From: Eubacterium sp.
GTDB taxonomy: Bacteria; Bacillota; Clostridia; Lachnospirales; Lachnospiraceae
NCBI GenBank assembly: GCA_017433825.1
Contig: JAFRGL010000002.1
Location: forward strand, 1-64,000
Length of the DNA stretch: 64,000 nt
Direction of reading: 5' to 3'
Under the pieces are notes generated by a model, which was not told the DNA's origin, ran no database searches, and saw only the letters and a program-made list of their open reading frames with translations. How positions within the stretch are numbered: the stretch's first letter is position 1; the number at the start of each line of letters is the position of its first letter. The position numbers were made by a program, and so were the translations under genes. Shown here in pieces: positions 49,413 to 58,177 of this stretch.

Positions 49413-52133
49413 ATGAGCGGTGCGCAGGATTTTTGCATACAAAACGGCGTGCTTGCGCAATATGCCGGCCCGGGCGGGGACGTGATCGTACCTGCGGGGA
49501 CCAGCAGGATCGGCCGCGATGCGTTCCGCGGCTGTGAGACGCTTAAAAGCATTATGCTTCCGGCAGGCCTTACGGTTATCGGCGATCATGCGTTCCGCGG
49601 CTGTAAGGCGCTTAAGAGCATCATCCTTCCTGAAGGGCTTGTCCACATTGGAAACTATGCGTTTTCAGGCTGCGGAAGCCTGGAAGCCGCCGACATCCCG
49701 AAAGGTGTGCGGACCATCGGTACCGGGGCTTTCCGGAATGATTATTCTTTGCGTAAGGTTTCGTTTCCGGCAGATCTTGAACATCTGGGAATCAAAGCAT
49801 TCATGCGCTGCGTCCGGCTTACGGATGCCGTGCTTCCCGCATCCGTTACACGCCTGGAGGACGGCGTGTTTACCGACTGCCGGGAACTGCAGAACGTTGT
49901 CTTTCCGGAAAACCTGGTGTCTGTCGGCCGTAAGGCCTTTCTCGGGTGTGCGGCTTTACGGCAGCTGTCATTTCCGGCAGGGCTTAAGGAGGTAAAAGAA
50001 GGCGCTTTCCGAAACTGCAGGAGCCTTGCCGGCCTCACATTTCCGGCAGGCCTTGTATCCGTCGGCGCATACGCGTTTGAAAGCTGTCCGGAGGTGAAAG
50101 AGGTTTTCCTGCCGGAAAGCCTGGTACAAACAGGAGAACATGCGTTTTCCTGCGTGCAGGACGTCCATCTGCACAGCTGGCCGGAAGGGCTGGAAAATGC
50201 CGTCTGTATCGACAGACTTCAAAGACTGGATGTAACGGTTCTTGCAAGTGTGCCGGATAAGTTCCTGATGCAGGCCATTAGGGATTTTATCTCGGATCCC
50301 GAACAGGATCCCGCATCGGACAGGACGCGCCTTTCACAGGCATTCCTGCATGAAAATGCGATGCGGCTGCGTGAAAACGCGCTGGATTGCCTGCCTCTTC
50401 TTAAGTATCTCTGTGAGTACAGGCTTATCCGTCCGGAATGTCTCGATATCTATCTGGAACGGGCGGAGAAACTGAGGAATGAGGAAGCCTGCCGTCTGCT
50501 GAAGGACGCTGTCCGCGTGATGCAGAATGAAGTTGACGACGCGCGTAAAATCAGGCAGACTGCCCGGGAGGCATATTTGGAGGAACGGAAAGCAAGAAGC
50601 GCTTTCTGGAACTTTGACAAGGGTATTGCCGGGCTGCACTTCATCACCGCGGCACCCCTGTCCGGACTCTGGCATTCCAAAAAGGAGCTGGAATCCTATC
50701 TTTCGCAGTACGACGCCGTACTGGATTACAAGGTAACCCCGCAGGCGGATTATCTGGTGTGCGATGACCCGGACAGCATCGATGAAGCCGCGGTCAGCGC
50801 GCAGGCGCTCGGTGTGCCCCTGCTTTCCTGGAAAGAGTTTCATGCGCTTATCGGAAAGCGCTTTTTAAATCAGGAAGTATGTACCGTACCTTCCTGGATT
50901 ACCCATATAGAAGAGGAGGCTTTCCGGGCCTGCGGCAGCATGAAGAAGGTCGTGCTGCACAAAAACGTTACACACATCGGCGCTTTTGCCTTTCTGTACT
51001 GCGGGAACCTTAAGGATGTGGAGCTTCCTGAAGGCGTCGTACACATCGGGAACGGTGCATTCAGCAACTGTACGTCACTTGCGGATATCCGTCTGCCGGA
51101 AAACCTTTCGTTCCTCGGCAGGGCTGTGTTTAACAACTGCAGGTCGCTTGTGTCCCTTACAATCCCGGAGGGCTTTACACAAATCGGCAATTCTCTGTGC
51201 AAAGGCTGTACGAAGCTGAAAGAAATAACACTGCCAAAGACTTTAAAGAAAATCGGATACAGTTCATTCGAAGGCTGCGAGAGCCTTACGGAAATCAAAC
51301 TTCCGGACGGCGTCGGAGAAATGGAATACGGCGCGTTCGCCGGCTGTACCGGCCTGCGAAGCATGACATTTCCCTCTTCTGTCAAAAGAATCGGTTCCCA
51401 TGCTTTCCATAAATGTACGGGCCTTGCAGAGCTTTGCTTAAACGAGGGCCTGGAGAAAATCGAATTCGGCGCGTTTTCCGGCTGTACAGGCCTTACGGAA
51501 GTCCGGCTCCCGGAAAGCCTGAAGCACCTCGGCAGCAATGCCTTCAGCGACTGTGGCGGGCTTCAAAGAGTGTCATTTCCCGACGGCCTTCAAAGTATCG
51601 GCGGCGGCGCCTTCCAGGACTGCTTCCGGCTGGAAAGCGTCATGCTTCCGGAGAATCTGGAAGAACTGGGAGACATGGTATTCAACAGATGCGGAGGCCT
51701 TAAGAACGTGCGGCTGCCTAAGAACCTGACCGGCATCAGAAACCGCCTTTTCCAGGACTGCCGCAGCTTACGCAGCCTGGAAATCCCGGAAGGGGTCACA
51801 AAGATAGGAAGCGAGGCTTTCAAGGGCTGCAGCGCGCTTACGGAAATCCGGCTTCCGGAAGGGGTAAAGGAAATCGGCGGCCATGCGTTTTCCTGGTGCT
51901 TCAGTCTTCGGAGTGTTAATTTCCCGGACGGACTGGAAAAAATCGGGTGGGAGGCTTTTGTCTGCTGCGGGGTCCTGGGGGATATATACATTCCGGCAAG
52001 CGTTACGGAGTTTGATTACAATGTATTCAATGCCTGTCCGCACCTGGTTATCCATGCCCCGGCGGACTCCTGCGCGGTCTGGTATGCGCGCAGCCATGAA
52101 CTTTCCTGGATTGCAGAGGATGTTTCCGGATAA
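49413..52133 (+). CDS. BspA-type leucine-rich-repeat protein with a central BRCT-like domain
   Basis: This 906-residue protein has about ten BspA/TpLRR repeats in residues 25-255 and about seventeen from 490 to the end (units of the IGxxAFxGCxxLxxIxLP type). Between them lies a helical segment (about 270-395) and a ~78-residue BRCT-like domain at about 405-482, with GLHFITAAPLSG, TPQADYLVCDD and ALGVPLLSWKEFHALIG. No signal peptide is seen, so unlike most BspA proteins it should be cytoplasmic, perhaps a protein-interaction scaffold. GGAGG precedes the start. Confidence 0.82.
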   Translation: MSGAQDFCIQNGVLAQYAGPGGDVIVPAGTSRIGRDAFRGCETLKSIMLPAGLTVIGDHAFRGCKALKSIILPEGLVHIGNYAFSGCGSLEAADIPKGVRTIGTGAFRNDYSLRKVSFPADLEHLGIKAFMRCVRLTDAVLPASVTRLEDGVFTDCRELQNVVFPENLVSVGRKAFLGCAALRQLSFPAGLKEVKEGAFRNCRSLAGLTFPAGLVSVGAYAFESCPEVKEVFLPESLVQTGEHAFSCVQDVHLHSWPEGLENAVCIDRLQRLDVTVLASVPDKFLMQAIRDFISDPEQDPASDRTRLSQAFLHENAMRLRENALDCLPLLKYLCEYRLIRPECLDIYLERAEKLRNEEACRLLKDAVRVMQNEVDDARKIRQTAREAYLEERKARSAFWNFDKGIAGLHFITAAPLSGLWHSKKELESYLSQYDAVLDYKVTPQADYLVCDDPDSIDEAAVSAQALGVPLLSWKEFHALIGKRFLNQEVCTVPSWITHIEEEAFRACGSMKKVVLHKNVTHIGAFAFLYCGNLKDVELPEGVVHIGNGAFSNCTSLADIRLPENLSFLGRAVFNNCRSLVSLTIPEGFTQIGNSLCKGCTKLKEITLPKTLKKIGYSSFEGCESLTEIKLPDGVGEMEYGAFAGCTGLRSMTFPSSVKRIGSHAFHKCTGLAELCLNEGLEKIEFGAFSGCTGLTEVRLPESLKHLGSNAFSDCGGLQRVSFPDGLQSIGGGAFQDCFRLESVMLPENLEELGDMVFNRCGGLKNVRLPKNLTGIRNRLFQDCRSLRSLEIPEGVTKIGSEAFKGCSALTEIRLPEGVKEIGGHAFSWCFSLRSVNFPDGLEKIGWEAFVCCGVLGDIYIPASVTEFDYNVFNACPHLVIHAPADSCAVWYARSHELSWIAEDVSG

Positions 52134-52173
52134 AGGAACGAAGATTTAACACAGTATGACTGGAGAAAAGAAG

Positions 52174-53292
52174 ATGGACCGACAGACAGACCGAAACAAA
52201 ATAATTGTCCGCACCAGTATCATCGGGATTCTTGCCAATATATTCCTGGCAGCCTTCAAGGCAGTCATCGGGCTGACGGCAAATTCCATCGCCATTGTGA
52301 TGGACGCAGTCAACAACCTTTCGGACGCGGCAAGTTCCGTTATCACGATTGTAGGCACAAAGCTGGCCGCGAAGGAGGCGGATAAGAAACATCCCTTCGG
52401 CTACGGCAGGATTGAATATCTGAGCGCGATGGTTATTTCGCTGCTGGTTCTTTACGCGGGAATTACCGCGTTCGTGGAATCCGTAAAAAAGATTATCCAC
52501 CCGGAAACGCCGGATTACAGCGCCGTTGCGCTGATAATCGTAGCTGTCGCCGTCATCGTGAAAATTATCCTGGGAAGGTACGTGAAGCATGTCGGGAAGA
52601 CGGTTAATTCCGATTCCCTTGTCAATTCCGGTGAAGATGCCACCCTGGATTCCATTATCTCGGCTTCAACCCTTGCCGCAGCCGCGGTCTATCTGATTTT
52701 CCACATTTCCCTGGAAGCCTGGCTCGGCGCCGTCATTGCCGCTGTAATCATCAAGTCCGGATTTGAAATGCTGCGGGACACCCTCTCGAAAATTCTGGGA
52801 GAGAGGGCGGACGCGGAGCTCGCAAGGGCCGTCAAGGAAACCGTCACCAGCTATCCCGATGTCAGCGGGGCTTACGACCTGGTGCTGCACAATTACGGTC
52901 CGGATGCCTATCAGGGCTCCGTCCATATGGAAGTCCCGGATACCCTGACGGCAGATGATCTTGACAAACTTATCAGAAAGATTACTATTGACGTATACAT
53001 GAAGCACAATGTGCTCCTTACCGCCATCGGCGTTTATTCCATCAACACGAAGGACCCGGAAGCAAGGGCGGCCAGGGATTCTGTATCAAAGACAGTAATG
53101 AAGAACCCTTACGTACTCCAGATGCATGCTTTCTATCTGGACAAGGCGGAGAAAACCATCCGGTTTGACATCGTCGTCAGCTTCGACGCGAAAGACCGGC
53201 AGGAGGTATACCGCGATATCTGTGAAAGGGTACAGAAGGAATATCCGGATTACAGGCTGCAGATTGCCATGGATACGGATTTCAGCGAATAG
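52174..53292 (+). CDS. cation diffusion facilitator (CDF) metal efflux transporter
   Basis: This 372-residue membrane protein has about six membrane helices. The metal site pairs are DAVNNLSDA in helix 2 and the SGEDATLDS stretch in helix 5, and a cytoplasmic C-terminal dimer domain is present, with an extra ~80 residues after it. It should export Mn, Zn or Fe in exchange for protons. GGAG at 52162-52165 favours ATG 52174 over 52156. A small secreted protein and SfsA follow. Confidence 0.9.
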   Translation: MDRQTDRNKIIVRTSIIGILANIFLAAFKAVIGLTANSIAIVMDAVNNLSDAASSVITIVGTKLAAKEADKKHPFGYGRIEYLSAMVISLLVLYAGITAFVESVKKIIHPETPDYSAVALIIVAVAVIVKIILGRYVKHVGKTVNSDSLVNSGEDATLDSIISASTLAAAAVYLIFHISLEAWLGAVIAAVIIKSGFEMLRDTLSKILGERADAELARAVKETVTSYPDVSGAYDLVLHNYGPDAYQGSVHMEVPDTLTADDLDKLIRKITIDVYMKHNVLLTAIGVYSINTKDPEARAARDSVSKTVMKNPYVLQMHAFYLDKAEKTIRFDIVVSFDAKDRQEVYRDICERVQKEYPDYRLQIAMDTDFSE

Positions 53293-53308
53293 GTTTTAAC
53301 GGAAGTTT

Positions 53309-53689
53309 ATGCACAGAAGATTTACCGCACTGTTAACAGCAATTATAACCGCCGCTGCGCTTGCCGCAGCGGCTTTACCGGTTTCCGCAGCGGAAGAAGA
53401 GTCCGTATCTGCCGTACAGGAATATTCCAACGGAGAGGAAAACGCGGAAACACCTGCCGCAAACCAGGAAGATCCTAAAGAACCTGTTTCCGGCAGTCAG
53501 GAGGGAGAGGAACCCGGCAGCAGCCAGGAGGAAGGAGAGCCTTCCGCACCCGGCGGGGAAGGCGGGGAAGATACGTCTGGTTCACCGGATGAGCCCGGAA
53601 GCAATGAGCCGGACAACCCGGAGAATCCGGATACAGATGAAAATCCGGACCTTACGGAAATGAATAAACCCGCCGGAGACGTTAAATGA
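53309..53689 (+). CDS. small secreted acidic low-complexity protein
   Basis: This 126-residue protein has a signal peptide of about 27 residues (ends VSAAE) and then only Glu, Pro, Gly, Ser, Asn and Asp-rich sequence (PDEPGSNEPDNPENPDTDEN). No fold is expected. Its stop overlaps the sfsA start (ATGA), so the two are translated together. I do not recognise it. It could be an extracellular metal or cation buffer, considering the CDF gene upstream; that is speculation. Confidence 0.6.
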   Translation: MHRRFTALLTAIITAAALAAAALPVSAAEEESVSAVQEYSNGEENAETPAANQEDPKEPVSGSQEGEEPGSSQEEGEPSAPGGEGGEDTSGSPDEPGSNEPDNPENPDTDENPDLTEMNKPAGDVK

Positions 53690-54366
53690 TTTATGAAAAC
53701 ATTACCCGGGCTGTATTCCGGAAAAGGCTGAACCGCTTCGCTGCGGAAGTGGATACGGACGGGCATACAGAAACGGTACACGTTAAGAATACGGGAAGGC
53801 TGAAGGAACTGCTCATTTCCGGCGCAGAGGTCTGGCTGACTGCGCCGGGTACGCCCGGAAGGAAGACGGAATACGACCTGGTGGCGGTAAGGAAAGAGAA
53901 CGGTATGCTCTTCAATATCGACAGCCAGGCCGCAAACGCAGTGGTAAAAGAATGGCTGGCCGGGCAGGATTACAGTGCGGTAATCCCGGAGTACACTTAC
54001 GGGGATTCACGGATTGACTTTTATATGGAGAAGGATACCGGGAAGGAGAAACCAAAGCGTTTCCTGCTGGAGGTGAAAGGCTGTACGCTGGAGAAAGACG
54101 GCATCGGATATTTCCCGGACGCGCCGACACAAAGGGGCGTAAAGCACATCCGGGAGCTGATAAAAGCAAAGGCGGAAGGCTTTGAGGCGGTCCTGGCCTT
54201 CGTCATGCAGGCGGACGGCATCCGCGAGGTGCGTCCGAACCGTGCCACCCATCCGGAATTTGCCGCAGTCATGGAAGAAGCGGAAAAAGCCGGCGTTCAG
54301 ATATGGTTTTTTGCCTGCCATGTCGGGCCGGATGAACTTCTGATAACCGAAAAGCATGAAAAATGA
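53686..54366 (+). CDS. sfsA: SfsA-family DNA/RNA nuclease-like protein
   Basis: This 226-residue protein matches SfsA, first linked to sugar fermentation and having a PD-(D/E)xK-like nuclease fold: VHVKNTGRLKELL, DFYMEKD and LLEVKGCTLE, then the DAPTQRGVKHIREL segment. Its physiological role is unsettled. It overlaps the preceding stop by four bases and ends in a bidirectional terminator. Confidence 0.92.
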   Translation: MIYENITRAVFRKRLNRFAAEVDTDGHTETVHVKNTGRLKELLISGAEVWLTAPGTPGRKTEYDLVAVRKENGMLFNIDSQAANAVVKEWLAGQDYSAVIPEYTYGDSRIDFYMEKDTGKEKPKRFLLEVKGCTLEKDGIGYFPDAPTQRGVKHIRELIKAKAEGFEAVLAFVMQADGIREVRPNRATHPEFAAVMEEAEKAGVQIWFFACHVGPDELLITEKHEK

Positions 54367-54396
54367 GCCGGCAGAAAAATGCCGGCTCATTTTTTT
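54361..54396 (+). terminator. bidirectional terminator between sfsA and the carboxylesterase gene
   Basis: ATGAGCCGGCA pairs with TGCCGGCTCAT, followed by seven T on the plus strand; on the minus strand it is followed by TTTTTC. The sfsA stop lies in the 5' arm. Confidence 0.9.
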
Positions 54397-54411
54397 ACAG
54401 CAAAGAATCAA

Positions 54412-55947
54412 TCAGTACATCCACAGCTTGCCGTCTTCTTCCCCCTCATCTGCGGGTACCGCGAAATGCAGTTCGAAGGGTTTGGCGTATTTTACGGCAA
54501 GGTCGATAAGCTCCGTATCCCGGTCCGTTTCGCACCTGCTTTCCCGGTCGAAGAACATGGAGGCGTGGTCAGTTTCCGTAAAGGGCCGCCATTCGGGCAT
54601 TCCCGCATGATTCGGATCGCCTGTTTTCGCAAAGGCGATTAAAGCGCCTGCCATTTCTTCCTCCAGTCTTTCGGTTACGCCCTCGATGTTGCAGTTGCCC
54701 ACCCTGCGGCTGTTGCGGAACACGAAGGGAATGTCCGAGCAGTGCCATGCGGGCGTTCCGCCAAGCACGTCAAAATGAAGCGTAAACACATAGCTGTATC
54801 CGCAGGCTTCAGGCGCGGATGCGGCTCTTTTTTTCATGAATTCCAGAATGCCGGGACGTGCCCAGGTGTCGATTTTCGTAACCAGGGAACGGTCTTTGTC
54901 CGGATAAGCCTTCGCGAAAGCTGCGCATACCTCCTCCGCGTGCCCCGGATATTTGCTTTCCGCGTCTTCGGGCGGCATGAACCCGCCGAACTCGGCAATG
55001 ACCGAGGATACGATGGTGGGCACCTTTTTCGCATATTCCGAGAATCCCGCTTCCAGCGGATGGCCCAGGTACCAGCCGTTGGCCTTAGGCTCCCAGCCGG
55101 GCGTATGTCCGGCCTTGCGGCAGGCCCGGTTGAAGACCTTTACCAGCAGTGTGTACGGTATCTTTTCCAGCTTCTTCACACTGTCAAAGCTGAGCTCGTC
55201 CAGCATGATATCCACGATAATTTTGTGGTCCACATCTTCGCCCATTTTCATGCTGCCTGCGCCGCCGGACATCATGACTGCCTTGTGGAACAGGCCTGCC
55301 GCCGCGGGCGTCTGCAGCAGTGTGCAGACCTTTCCGCCGCCGCCTGACTGGCCGAAGACGGTGACATTGTCCGGATCGCCGCCGAAACCTTCGATATTTT
55401 CGTGAATCCACTGCAGGGAAGCCACGATATCCGCCATGCCCGCATTTGCGGAATTGGCATATTCTTCGCCGTAGGATGAAAGATCCAAAAAGCCCAGGAT
55501 GTTCAGACGGTGGTTGACCGTAACCACCACCGCATCGCCGTATGCGGCCAGGGCGTCACCCTCGTAGGCCACCTGTTCGATGGAGGAACCGTCGGCATAA
55601 CCGCCGCCGTGATACCAGACGATGACCGGCTTTTTAGCGCTTCTGTCAATGGACGGGGACCAGATATTCAAAAACTGGCAGTTTTCGTTTTCCGGCCAGA
55701 ACCGGTGGGGGATCAGGATTTCCCCGGAAGGCACGGGCGTTGCCATGGTAGGAGCGGTGCAGCCGTAGCTGGAGGCGTCTTTGATACCTTCCCAGGAATC
55801 CGGCTCTTCCGGCATATGGAAGCGAGCGGCCTTTGCGTACTGTATGCCGTGGAAAGTGAAAATGCCGTCCAGCACAAAGCCGCGCAGCTTTCCGTATTTT
55901 GTTTCAACCACCGGATAATCCGGATTGCAGATAAACTGTCTTGCCAT
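54412..55947 (-). CDS. type-B carboxylesterase
   Basis: This 511-residue esterase (PnbA/cholinesterase-like family) has the oxyanion HGGG at 113-116 and nucleophile Ser201 in FGQSGGGGK; a late histidine completes the triad. There is no signal peptide, so it acts inside the cell on small esters. AGGAGG is nine bases upstream. It is divergent from the 56069 hydrolase, and the two share a region with repeated dyads. Confidence 0.88.
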   Translation of the reverse strand: MARQFICNPDYPVVETKYGKLRGFVLDGIFTFHGIQYAKAARFHMPEEPDSWEGIKDASSYGCTAPTMATPVPSGEILIPHRFWPENENCQFLNIWSPSIDRSAKKPVIVWYHGGGYADGSSIEQVAYEGDALAAYGDAVVVTVNHRLNILGFLDLSSYGEEYANSANAGMADIVASLQWIHENIEGFGGDPDNVTVFGQSGGGGKVCTLLQTPAAAGLFHKAVMMSGGAGSMKMGEDVDHKIIVDIMLDELSFDSVKKLEKIPYTLLVKVFNRACRKAGHTPGWEPKANGWYLGHPLEAGFSEYAKKVPTIVSSVIAEFGGFMPPEDAESKYPGHAEEVCAAFAKAYPDKDRSLVTKIDTWARPGILEFMKKRAASAPEACGYSYVFTLHFDVLGGTPAWHCSDIPFVFRNSRRVGNCNIEGVTERLEEEMAGALIAFAKTGDPNHAGMPEWRPFTETDHASMFFDRESRCETDRDTELIDLAVKYAKPFELHFAVPADEGEEDGKLWMY

Positions 55948-55995
55948 ACTTTATTCCTCCTGTAATAATGCGGACTCTTTTTTACAGTATATCAC

Positions 55996-56034
55996 ATTAT
56001 TTTCGGAAATAATGCATTATTTGCCGGAAATATG
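55996..56034 (+). promoter_or_regulatory. two direct-repeat operator-like sites between divergent hydrolase genes
   Basis: ATTATTTTCGGAAATAATG (55996-56014) is followed 20 bases on by ATTATTTGCCGGAAATATG (56016-56034). Between them the perfect palindrome AAATAATGCATTATTT spans 56007-56022. Spacing of about two helical turns suggests two regulator dimers side by side. Confidence 0.5.
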
Positions 56035-56068
56035 GTATGATAGAGAAAGATTAAGAGGTGCACTGAAA

Positions 56069-56830
56069 ATGGATAAATATTTTGACATCAATGAGGAAGG
56101 CCTGTCCGTACGGTGCAAGCTGTATGCCGACAAGCCTTCGTTAATTAAAAAAGCGGTCATCTTCGGCCACGGCTTCGGCGGGCATAAGGACAACAGGGCT
56201 GCGGAGAAATTTGCGGGGAAACTGATTTCCAAACACAGGGATACGGCTGTTATTACCTTTGACTGGCCCTGCCACGGCCAGGACGCCCGCAAAACCCTGA
56301 CGCTGGAGGACTGCGACACCTATCTGAGGCTGGTCATAAAGCATGCCGGGGAAGAACTGCACGCGGAGGAACTGTACGGTTACGCCACCAGCTTCGGCGG
56401 CTTCCTGTTTCTCAAATACATTGCCGACCACGGCACGCCCTTCGTGAAAACAGCGCTTCGAAGCCCGGCCGTAAGGATGGCATCGGTGCTGGTAAAGATT
56501 CTGGATTCCGCCGAGGATTATGAGAAGCTTCTGAAGGGAAAGCCGGTGCTGGCGGGCTTTGACCGGAAGGTGAAAATCACCCTGCCTTTCCTTAAGGAAC
56601 TGGAGGAGGCGGACATTACAAAGAAGGAATTCTTTGATTATGCCGACAGCATGCTTATTATGCACGGTACGAAGGACGAGATCGTGCCGTTTGCGGATTC
56701 GGAGAAGTTTGCAGGGGACAATGTGATTGAATTCATTCCTGTGGAAAATGCGGACCACCGCTACATTGACCCGAAGAAAATGGACTTTGCCATAGCGAAA
56801 ATACTGGAGTTTTTTGCGGATGATGACTGA
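56069..56830 (+). CDS. alpha/beta hydrolase
   Basis: This 253-residue protein has the nucleophile Ser108 in YATSFGG, an aspartate in HGTKDEIVP and a histidine in NADHRYID, all of a soluble serine hydrolase. AGAGGTG precedes ATG 56069; the longer frame upstream has no site. It starts a long plus-strand operon whose next gene overlaps its stop. The substrate is unknown. Confidence 0.82.
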   Translation: MDKYFDINEEGLSVRCKLYADKPSLIKKAVIFGHGFGGHKDNRAAEKFAGKLISKHRDTAVITFDWPCHGQDARKTLTLEDCDTYLRLVIKHAGEELHAEELYGYATSFGGFLFLKYIADHGTPFVKTALRSPAVRMASVLVKILDSAEDYEKLLKGKPVLAGFDRKVKITLPFLKELEEADITKKEFFDYADSMLIMHGTKDEIVPFADSEKFAGDNVIEFIPVENADHRYIDPKKMDFAIAKILEFFADDD

Positions 56831-57350
56831 CAGAAACGGAAAAACGGCAGCGCCGGCAAGGATTATTCATCCCTTCGGACCTTTGTTTGACGAAGAAAGC
56901 AGGGTCCTGATCCTGGGTTCTTTCCCTTCGGTAAAATCCCGGGAGCAGAATTTCTTCTACGGACACCCGCAGAACCGGTTCTGGAAGATTATCCCCCTGA
57001 TTTTCGGCGAAAAGGTGCCGGAGAGCATTGAGGAGAAAAAGAAGCTGATACTTTCGCACCATTTGGCGCTTTGGGATTCCATTGCAAGCTGCGAGATTAC
57101 CGGGTCTTCGGATGCCAGCATTAAAAACGTGCAGGCAAACGATCTGCACTTTATCCTGGATCACTGCCAAATCCGGCAGATTTACTGCAACGGGAAGAAA
57201 TCATTTGAAATGTACAGAAAATACATAGAGCCGGTTACGGAAAGGGAGGCTGTCTGCCTGCCTTCCACAAGCCCCGCGAATGCGGCCTGGTCAGTGGACC
57301 GGCTGGCGGAGGCCTGGTCCGTAATCAGGAAACAGGCGGAAAAGGAGTAG
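56820..57350 (+). CDS. DNA-deoxyinosine glycosylase (uracil-DNA glycosylase superfamily)
   Basis: This 176-residue protein should remove hypoxanthine from DNA in base-excision repair. Motifs are ILGSFPSVKSREQNFFYGHPQNRFWKI in outline (GSFPS, YGHPQNRFW) near 33-58 and LPSTSPANA near the C-terminus, as in the UDG-superfamily glycosylases of Clostridia. GGAG at 56806-56809 suits ATG 56820. It overlaps the upstream gene by 11 bases. Confidence 0.85.
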   Translation: MMTDRNGKTAAPARIIHPFGPLFDEESRVLILGSFPSVKSREQNFFYGHPQNRFWKIIPLIFGEKVPESIEEKKKLILSHHLALWDSIASCEITGSSDASIKNVQANDLHFILDHCQIRQIYCNGKKSFEMYRKYIEPVTEREAVCLPSTSPANAAWSVDRLAEAWSVIRKQAEKE

Positions 57351-57359
57351 AAAAAGACA

Positions 57360-58028
57360 ATGAAAAAGAAACAAATCAGAAAACGGACGGCGGCCGCAGT
57401 CCTGCTGGCGGCGGTCCTGCTGGCTGCCTGCGGGAATAAAGGTGATGTGATGGACGGTGACGATATGTTCCGGAGCGCCAGCGGAGGACCGCTTACGGAA
57501 GAGTCTTCCGTGCAGGAAGAACCGGAAGAGATTTCCGGGGAAACGGATGCGGTATCGGAAGCTGTATCCGAAGCGTCCGAAACGCCGCCCTGGCAGCCCA
57601 CTGACATGAAGATTGTGTTTGATACCACGGATATCGATGACAATCCGGTGTCCACAGCCGACTACTCGGACGCGAAGCTGGTCATGCTGAACTTCTGGGA
57701 ACCCTGGTGCGGCCCCTGTGTGGGAGAACTGCCGGATCTTGCAAGGCTTTATGAAGACTACAAAGACAAAGGTCTGGTTATCCTGGGGATTTATTCCGAG
57801 CTGGACATGACGGAGGAAGCAAGGGAACTGCAGTCACAGTCCGGCATAACCTATCCCATACTGCATTTCGACGAGGAATTCCGGGACCTGCATATCCTGT
57901 ATGTGCCCACCACCTACTTCACCGACGGGGAAGGCAACGCGCTGACGCCGGAGCCCTATATCGGTTCCAGAAGCTATGACGACTGGGCGCAGATTGTGGA
58001 AGAAATCCTTGCGCAGGTGGACGCATAA
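57360..58028 (+). CDS. TlpA/ResA-like thioredoxin-fold lipoprotein
   Basis: This 222-residue protein has a lipoprotein signal ending LLAAC (Cys24), an acidic Ser/Glu linker and a TlpA-type thioredoxin domain from about 80 with redox site WCGPC (Cys117, Cys120) and the cis-proline loop YVPTTYF. It should work outside the membrane in thiol-disulfide exchange. Its stop shares one base with the next start. The next two genes, a CxxC mini-protein and a NapH-like ferredoxin membrane protein, may supply its electrons. Confidence 0.9.
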   Translation: MKKKQIRKRTAAAVLLAAVLLAACGNKGDVMDGDDMFRSASGGPLTEESSVQEEPEEISGETDAVSEAVSEASETPPWQPTDMKIVFDTTDIDDNPVSTADYSDAKLVMLNFWEPWCGPCVGELPDLARLYEDYKDKGLVILGIYSELDMTEEARELQSQSGITYPILHFDEEFRDLHILYVPTTYFTDGEGNALTPEPYIGSRSYDDWAQIVEEILAQVDA

Positions 58029-58177
58029 TGGATACCGCGGTAAAAAGAAACGCCCTGCGCCTGGTACTGCTGGCTGCCGCTGCGGTTCTGGTCATTGCCG
58101 GAATCGCGGCAAGAGATCCTGCGGCTGTCTGGTCAAAGGCGGCAAAAATCTGTCTGGAGTGTATAGGCCTTGGATAA
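58028..58177 (+). CDS. CD1871A-type CxxC small membrane protein, 49 residues
   Basis: A reading frame that starts at the base where the upstream stop ends (TAATG) encodes one membrane helix (about 10-28) and a C-terminal CLECIG motif with two cysteines. It resembles the CD1871A family of CxxC mini-proteins found between thioredoxin-like and NapH-like genes. AGGTGG lies upstream. Its C-terminal codons overlap the next gene by eight bases. It probably passes electrons or forms part of the complex with both neighbours. Confidence 0.8.
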   Translation: MDTAVKRNALRLVLLAAAAVLVIAGIAARDPAAVWSKAAKICLECIGLG

